64,000 bases of DNA from Candidatus Schekmanbacteria bacterium (GTDB lineage: Bacteria > Schekmanbacteria > GWA2-38-11 > J061), in the NCBI GenBank assembly GCA_016219965.1, contig JACRJM010000015.1, positions 343,857 through 407,856 on the forward strand, given 5' to 3'. Both the position numbers and the translations under genes were made by a program. The notes beneath the pieces were generated by a model. The model did not search any database. It was not told the DNA's origin and worked only from the letters and a program-made list of their open reading frames with translations. Shown piece after piece: positions 58,755 through 64,000 of the stretch (positions are counted from its first letter, which is position 1; each line of letters opens with the position of its first letter).

Positions 58755-60908
58755 ATGAACATCTATTCTTTAGGCTTCCTCTTCGGGACAGCTTTTACTC
58801 TTTCCTCTGGATTTTTTGTCTATAGAAAAAATAGACGCAGTATAACCAACATTACCTGGCTTTTACTCTGCATCAGCGTATCTATCTGGCAATTCGGCAG
58901 ATTTTATATGTCTATTGCTGAAACGGCAGAAGGTGCTTTGCAATGGTGCAGAATCCTTTATGTAGGCGCCATATTTATACCTATTTTCAGCATACATTTT
59001 ATATTGGCTTTCATAAATAAACTTGAAAAGAGAAAGGCTATACTTGTTGGAGCATATGTTACCGGATTTATAGAGCTGATTTTAAGTTTTACTCCTTATT
59101 TTATAACGGGTGTTGAGGTACGAACAGATTTAGGTTTTTACGAAATTCCTGGAAAGATTTATATAGCCCATTTTGTTGCTTTTATGGCTGCTGCATTGCT
59201 CATAATTTATGATCTTTTTTCGGAATTTCTTTCAACGCAGATGGCAATAAGAAAAAACCAGATAAAGTTTCTTTTTATTGCCTCTTTCTTTGGTTATTTA
59301 AGCGGACTGACATCTTTTTTCCCGCTGGTATGGAAAAATATTCCGCTCATTGCATCTCCTTTTACAGCCATATATGTTTTCATTGTAAGCTATGCCATAA
59401 TAAAGTACAGCCTCCTTGATATAACCGTAGTTATAAAAAGAAGTATTATTTACTCGATAATTATTCTGATTCTCGTTGTTCCATGTTATATAATTGTGAT
59501 CTGGACTCAGAAGATTGTATTTGGGGAAGTAAGTCTACCGTTCAGCTTTATAGTGCTTGCACTTTTTATGTTAGTTGGTTTGATTTTTCCGCGTGCGAAA
59601 GTTGGTACTGAAAAAACACTAGAACAGATTCTCTTTAAGCGTGAGAAATCTATTGAGGAGACTATACATAATCTCAGTAATGCCATGGCTAATATGCTTG
59701 ATATGGCACCGTTGATTAATATTATGGTTGAAACAATAGTAAAAAAACTTGATATTGAGCGCGCACTTGTACTTCTTCTTGATGAGGAAAGAAAAGAATT
59801 TAGGATTACAGCATCATGTGGGACTGGTGAGGAACCCGCTGAAAAGAACTACGAAGCAAGTGATTTCTTTTTTCAATGGCTTGCACGCAGAGGTTCTACC
59901 GTAATAAAAGAAGAAATTATGGAGAACAGAAATGAACCAAGATCTGATACAATAATTCAAAGGATGAACAGCATTCTTGCTGAAGTATTAGTGCCAATTA
60001 TTTCCAGATCAAAAATGATAGGAGTGCTCTGTCTAGGTAAGAAGGCAAGCTCAGAGATTTACAATGAAAACGAATTAAAGCTTTTCCAGACACTTACAAA
60101 TCAATTTGCGGTTTATGTTGAGAATGCCAAGCTTTACGAGAATTTGAAAGAGTCTAAGAACCTAATGCGCAGATCTGACCGTTTAGCTTCCTTGGGCCAA
60201 CTTGCTGCAGGTCTTGCGCATGAAATACGCAACCCACTTGTTTCAATTAAAACTTTTTTACAGCTTCTTCCGGAAAGGATTGACGACGAGGAATTCAGAA
60301 CATCTTTTCTTGGTCTTACAGTAGATGAGGTCGATCGGATTGGAAGGCTTTTAAGCGAATTATTGGATTTTTCAAAACCATCAAAACCTAATTTTACTGA
60401 AGAAAATCTTAATGAGATAGTAGACAAAATAATAATGCTTGTAGTAAATGAAGCGAAAAAGAAACATATTGAGATCGAAAGAAACTATCATGACTCATTA
60501 AAAAGGGTATTTATAGATAAAGAGCAAATAAAGCAAGTATTCCTAAACATTGCGTTAAATGCTATACAGTCAACTCCGGAAAATGGTAAAATAAGAATTG
60601 AAACAAGAAATATTTCTCCAAATGGAAAAACATATGTTCAGGTTGAAGTGTCAGATACTGGAGAAGGTATACCTCCAGATGATTTGGAGAATATTTTCAA
60701 TCCCTTTTTTACAAAAAAGCATGGAGGATCTGGGTTGGGTTTATCTATTAGCCACCAGATAATACAAGAACATATGGGGGTTATAAAAGTAGAAAGTGAA
60801 GTTGGAGTGGGCAGCTCATTTTATGTGAATTTGCCAGTAGATCCATTGTCACTTAATCGAAGGAAGTATGAAAACAGACAATATGAAGAAGAAAATACTG
60901 ATAATTGA
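58755..60908 (+). CDS. Membrane GAF histidine kinase
   Basis: A 717-residue sensor kinase. The N-terminal part (about 1-285) has about nine membrane helices and looks like an expanded 7TM sensory region; GAF domain about 315-460; DHp with phospho-accepting H489 in GLAHEIRNPLVSIKTFL; HATPase about 590-705 with N box LNIALNAIQS, DTGEGIPPDD and GSGLGLSISHQII, all intact. It should autophosphorylate. It overlaps the next gene (the pseudo-kinase chimera) by 41 bp and is the likely phosphate donor of the NtrC-type regulator beyond. Confidence 0.93.
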   Translation: MNIYSLGFLFGTAFTLSSGFFVYRKNRRSITNITWLLLCISVSIWQFGRFYMSIAETAEGALQWCRILYVGAIFIPIFSIHFILAFINKLEKRKAILVGAYVTGFIELILSFTPYFITGVEVRTDLGFYEIPGKIYIAHFVAFMAAALLIIYDLFSEFLSTQMAIRKNQIKFLFIASFFGYLSGLTSFFPLVWKNIPLIASPFTAIYVFIVSYAIIKYSLLDITVVIKRSIIYSIIILILVVPCYIIVIWTQKIVFGEVSLPFSFIVLALFMLVGLIFPRAKVGTEKTLEQILFKREKSIEETIHNLSNAMANMLDMAPLINIMVETIVKKLDIERALVLLLDEERKEFRITASCGTGEEPAEKNYEASDFFFQWLARRGSTVIKEEIMENRNEPRSDTIIQRMNSILAEVLVPIISRSKMIGVLCLGKKASSEIYNENELKLFQTLTNQFAVYVENAKLYENLKESKNLMRRSDRLASLGQLAAGLAHEIRNPLVSIKTFLQLLPERIDDEEFRTSFLGLTVDEVDRIGRLLSELLDFSKPSKPNFTEENLNEIVDKIIMLVVNEAKKKHIEIERNYHDSLKRVFIDKEQIKQVFLNIALNAIQSTPENGKIRIETRNISPNGKTYVQVEVSDTGEGIPPDDLENIFNPFFTKKHGGSGLGLSISHQIIQEHMGVIKVESEVGVGSSFYVNLPVDPLSLNRRKYENRQYEEENTDN

Positions 60909-62763
60909 TGATTCTCCTGCATTTAGAGAATCTTTAAAGATTATCCTTAAGAATACATATGATGTAACAACATATGATGCTTTTGATAGAATTGATGAAA
61001 TCCTTACTGATAGTGATGCTGATCTCTTTATTCTGGGTTCAAACTTCCAGTATCCTTCAAAAAATTTAGATTTAAAAAAAATTCATTTTCATGTTCAAGG
61101 TAGACCTGTTATTCTTATGTTCGGGGACGAACCGAGTGTTATCTCTCAAATACCTTCATTCAGAAATAATGAAGTCATTCCAAGAGATGCCAAGTCTATT
61201 CTCAATATTTTAGATTTAGTTGAAAAGATGTTGCTGAGAAATGTTCAGCAGATAAATTACCACTCTGATGATAATGGCAAGGCTCTAGATAATGAATTTA
61301 ATTTACTTTCCTTGATTGATAACGGGTTGACAGATACGCTTATGCAGTTAGCGGGGAATACAGTTCCTGTTTTCATAGGTGGTGAAACTGGTACACCAAA
61401 GGAGATAATAGCGAGGGTTATACATGACAACTCACCTCTACGAAGTAAAACTTTTTTAAAAATATCCGGAAGAGATTTATCAGAGAATGGTCTCTATGAG
61501 CGTCTTGTTGGTTCTCTTCGTCAAGGCAATATATTGGCAGGAACTATCTACATTGAAGAGCTTTCCTACCTCCAGTATGCTGTTCAAGGGAAACTTGTAA
61601 GCCTTATTGATGGTATAATTGAAGATGAATTGAAAAGTTACGGGATAGACTCAATAAAAATTATGGTAATTGGTTCATCTCAAAATGAGTTAAGAACTAT
61701 TTTAAAGGAAGGAAAACTTTCTGACGAGTTTTACTACAAAATTTCATCCATCCCATTTTTTATTCCTCCGTTGAGAGAAAGAACATCTGAAATTAAAAAG
61801 ATTGCTGAAGAAATCGCTTTGCAAACAACTTACATCTACTCATTGCGGTTAAAAAGTTTTACAACTGATGCCATTAAGCTGATGGAAACTTATCTTTGGC
61901 CTGGGAATTTAGATGAATTTAAAAGTGTAATTGTAAGGAGTATTGCCTTTTCAAAAAAGAATATTATTGATGTTGATGATGTTAAATTCTTTTTTGGGAG
62001 TCGTGAGTTAAATTTTGTTTCTTCAATATTTGAAAATAATAATTCTTTAGTAAAAGAAGAAGTAAAATCATCAGAAGAATCTGATTTAAAGTCTGTTGAA
62101 AATGATATTAAACATAATGATATTATTATGAACCTTGCCCATGAAATAAAAAACCCACTTGTTGGAATAAAGACTTTTGCTAGCCTGCTTCCGCATAAAT
62201 ATAGTGATGAAGAATTCAGAAATGATTTTTACAAAATAGTTACTGCTGATGTTAATAGGATAGATAGCCTTGTTGAGAGGATAATCGAATTTAAAAATGC
62301 CAGTCTTGGGTTTGAAGAAAGATGTAATATCAATGAACTTATAAAAGAAGTTGCAGAGGAATCTGTAGAAATAATAGCTGAGAAAAATTTAAGCATTGAG
62401 GTGAAACTAGGGGATGATGTCCCTACTGTTGTTGGGTTGAGGAATGCCTTTAAATATGCACTTGATAATCTTATAAGAGTTGTAGCTGAAGATTGCAAAA
62501 GAGGAGGAAAGCTAAGGTTTACAGCTAGACGTTACAATGCTAATGGAGAAGGACCTATGGTTGAAGTCCAACTGTTAGGTGAAATGGAACAAGATAAGCC
62601 AATTGAAAACTCTCTAAAAATGGATGGCACTGCATTTCTTTTGGCAAAGAGAGCTATAGAGAGATATGATACAGCAGTTATAAGACACAATGAAGAAAAA
62701 GAAGGGTATTCAGGTTTTATACTTAAACTAAAACAGATTACTGATCCTCTTCTTGGAGAGTAA
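60868..62763 (+). CDS. Chimeric pseudo-receiver / pseudo-AAA+ / histidine-kinase-core protein
   Basis: A 631-residue soluble protein with an unusual order. (1) Receiver, about 7-120: acidic pair DD14-15 kept, but the phospho-acceptor position is Gly57 (LFILGSNF). (2) NtrC-type AAA+, about 145-385: Walker A GETGTPKE (172-179) with Pro in place of Gly, the GAFTGA loop deleted (VGSLRQGNILAGTIY), Walker B Asp replaced (IYIEEL) and both arginine fingers changed (SDEFYYKI against RSDLFYRI); WPGN is kept. (3) DHp, about 415-480, with H425 in LAHEIKNPLVGIKTF. (4) A diverged HATPase with an N-box-like LDNLIRVV but no DxGxG box. No DNA-binding helix. It resembles parts of both neighbours and overlaps the kinase gene. 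Role unknown: phosphotransfer, scaffold or inhibitor are possibilities. Confidence 0.85.
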   Translation: MKTDNMKKKILIIDDSPAFRESLKIILKNTYDVTTYDAFDRIDEILTDSDADLFILGSNFQYPSKNLDLKKIHFHVQGRPVILMFGDEPSVISQIPSFRNNEVIPRDAKSILNILDLVEKMLLRNVQQINYHSDDNGKALDNEFNLLSLIDNGLTDTLMQLAGNTVPVFIGGETGTPKEIIARVIHDNSPLRSKTFLKISGRDLSENGLYERLVGSLRQGNILAGTIYIEELSYLQYAVQGKLVSLIDGIIEDELKSYGIDSIKIMVIGSSQNELRTILKEGKLSDEFYYKISSIPFFIPPLRERTSEIKKIAEEIALQTTYIYSLRLKSFTTDAIKLMETYLWPGNLDEFKSVIVRSIAFSKKNIIDVDDVKFFFGSRELNFVSSIFENNNSLVKEEVKSSEESDLKSVENDIKHNDIIMNLAHEIKNPLVGIKTFASLLPHKYSDEEFRNDFYKIVTADVNRIDSLVERIIEFKNASLGFEERCNINELIKEVAEESVEIIAEKNLSIEVKLGDDVPTVVGLRNAFKYALDNLIRVVAEDCKRGGKLRFTARRYNANGEGPMVEVQLLGEMEQDKPIENSLKMDGTAFLLAKRAIERYDTAVIRHNEEKEGYSGFILKLKQITDPLLGE

Positions 62764-62768
62764 AGTAG

Positions 62769-64000
62769 ATGAAAAAAATTCTTATAGTAGATGATGAGCT
62801 TAGCGTTAGAGAGTCTCTCAGGATTATATTCAAAAATGATTATAAAATTATTTTAGCAAATAACGGCGAAGAAGCAGTGAAAATCGTTGAAGGCGAATCT
62901 CCTGATGTTATGCTCCTCGATATTATCATGCCAGGGATAGATGGGATAGAAGTATTAAAAAGAATTAAGACAATAAATCCAAGTATAAATGTCATAATGT
63001 TGACAGCTACAAAAACATTAAAAACAGCTGTTTCTGCTATGAAGATAGGTGCTCATGACTATATCACAAAACCATTTGATATTGATGAGATAAAAGCTAT
63101 TGTCAGCAAAGCCTGTATTATTAAGCGACATTCATTATATAGTGAATCTTCTGAGGATAGTATAGATCCTTTTAAAAACATAATAGGTGATTCCTTGAAG
63201 ATGAAGCAGATTTCTGAAACTGTTGGAAAAATTGCTTCAACGGAATCAACTGTTCTAATAACAGGTGAAAGTGGAACAGGAAAAGAATTGATAGCAAAGG
63301 TTATTCATAGATTAAGTTCGAGAGAAAAAGGTCCATTTGTTGCGATAAACTGTGCTGCCATACCTGAAATGCTAATAGAAAGTGAATTGTTTGGTGCAGA
63401 AAAAGGTGCCTATACCAGCTCAGTTTCCATGAGAATAGGTAAATTTGAGCAGGCAAATGGCGGTACGCTTTTTCTCGATGAAATTGCCGATATTCCTCTC
63501 TCGATGCAGGCGAAAATTCTCAGGGCAATACAGGAGAGAGAATTTAACCGTATTGGGGGAGTGAGGACAATAAGTGTGGATATTAGGCTGATAGCAGCTA
63601 CAAACAAAGACCTTGAAGAGGAAGTTGCAAAAAAGAATTTTCGTTCAGATCTTTTTTATAGAATTAATGTTGTGCCAATTAACATGCCTTCACTTGCAGA
63701 AAGAAAAGAAGACATTCCCCTGATTATTGACTATTTTATAAAAAAGAAGTCGGCAGAGCTTGGAATAGAGTGTAAAACCATAAGTGATGAGGCTGTGCAG
63801 GTTCTTAAGGAATATACATGGCCAGGAAACGTAAGGGAACTTGAAAATACCATTGAACGACTTATGGTTCTTGTACAAAACAAAGAAATCTTAAGGAGTG
63901 ATTTGCCTGAACATCTTTCTAAACAAAATTTGCTTATGGAACTAAAAAGAAATGTAATTACAAAAAATATGCTTTTTTACGATGCTGAAAAGGAATTGGA
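62769..64000 (+). CDS. NtrC-family sigma54-dependent response regulator (cut by window end)
   Basis: 411 codons are seen and the frame is open to the window end, so the C-terminal DNA-binding HTH lies beyond. Receiver (about 1-115): D8-D9, phospho-acceptor D51 (LLDIIMP), T79, K101. AAA+ domain (about 138-375): Walker A GESGTGKE (166-173), Walker B TLFLDEI, arginine fingers in FRSDLFYR and WPGNVREL. The sigma54-contact loop reads GAYTSS (213-218) instead of GAFTGA, with the last Gly-Ala replaced by Ser-Ser. It starts six bases after the chimera gene, so the kinase, chimera and regulator form one operon. Probably activates sigma54 promoters, but the altered loop makes that uncertain. Confidence 0.9.
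   Translation, partial: MKKILIVDDELSVRESLRIIFKNDYKIILANNGEEAVKIVEGESPDVMLLDIIMPGIDGIEVLKRIKTINPSINVIMLTATKTLKTAVSAMKIGAHDYITKPFDIDEIKAIVSKACIIKRHSLYSESSEDSIDPFKNIIGDSLKMKQISETVGKIASTESTVLITGESGTGKELIAKVIHRLSSREKGPFVAINCAAIPEMLIESELFGAEKGAYTSSVSMRIGKFEQANGGTLFLDEIADIPLSMQAKILRAIQEREFNRIGGVRTISVDIRLIAATNKDLEEEVAKKNFRSDLFYRINVVPINMPSLAERKEDIPLIIDYFIKKKSAELGIECKTISDEAVQVLKEYTWPGNVRELENTIERLMVLVQNKEILRSDLPEHLSKQNLLMELKRNVITKNMLFYDAEKEL

Noticed and set aside
60868-60908. Frameshift joining the membrane kinase and the chimera into one gene
   Set aside because: The kinase ends naturally after a complete HATPase domain and the chimera starts with its own receiver; a 41-bp overlap is compatible with translational coupling.

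Overview
This 64 kb window is chromosomal DNA of a Gram-negative bacterium of moderate-to-low GC content. The Gram-negative call rests on a TPR protein with an outer-membrane beta-barrel, several lipoproteins, a diaminopimelate/lysine cluster and an argH-lipoprotein-lysA order like that seen in proteobacteria. Multiheme cytochrome c, abundant two-component and c-di-GMP signalling, NtrC-type enhancer-binding proteins and many TTG/GTG starts suggest an environmental, probably anaerobic, Deltaproteobacteria-like or candidate-phylum organism. The exact lineage cannot be fixed from the sequence alone. No tRNA, rRNA, CRISPR array, prophage or intact insertion sequence was seen.

Layout. 1-4.3 kb: end of a dTDP-rhamnose gene, a decaheme cytochrome, a VapBC-like toxin-antitoxin pair flanked by a 94-bp direct duplication of the cytochrome 3' end, and a membrane glycosyltransferase. 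4.4-17 kb: a cell-surface block comprising a CHASE2 adenylate/guanylate cyclase, a 12-repeat NHL protein, a TPR/beta-barrel protein, a FecR protein and a 1435-residue Ig-like protein. 17-32 kb: a P1-family self-processing hydrolase, RdgB, a tight E1-like/ABC-exporter/nucleotidyltransferase operon, a second ABC exporter, lipoproteins, an acyl-CoA ligase, a Fur-family regulator, and an adjacent diguanylate cyclase and HD-GYP phosphodiesterase. 32-38 kb: a three-gene acyl-CoA carboxylase, divergent from ilvB-ilvH and khpA.

38.5-45.2 kb (minus strand): an overlapping chain of phosphatase, galT, GAF histidine kinase, lone receiver and small membrane protein, followed by dnaA and a GAF protein. 45.4-58.7 kb (plus strand): an AIR-synthase-like protein, a DedA protein, argD-argF-argG-argH, an LptM-like/FN3 lipoprotein, lysA-dapF-dapA-dapB, a membrane methyltransferase and a FabF-type ketosynthase. 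The arg and lys/dap genes form one long amino-acid biosynthesis run that starts at a good sigma70-type promoter near 47055.

58.7-64 kb: a three-gene signalling module that is the most unusual part of the window. A membrane GAF histidine kinase overlaps a chimera made of a receiver without its phospho-acceptor Asp, an NtrC-type AAA+ domain without its GAFTGA loop or arginine fingers, and a histidine-kinase DHp domain that keeps its His but has an eroded ATPase. This is followed by a catalytically normal NtrC-type regulator (cut by the window end) whose GAFTGA loop reads GAYTSS. The chimera looks like a fusion of paralogues of its two neighbours and may be a phosphorelay scaffold or inhibitor. 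That role is inference.
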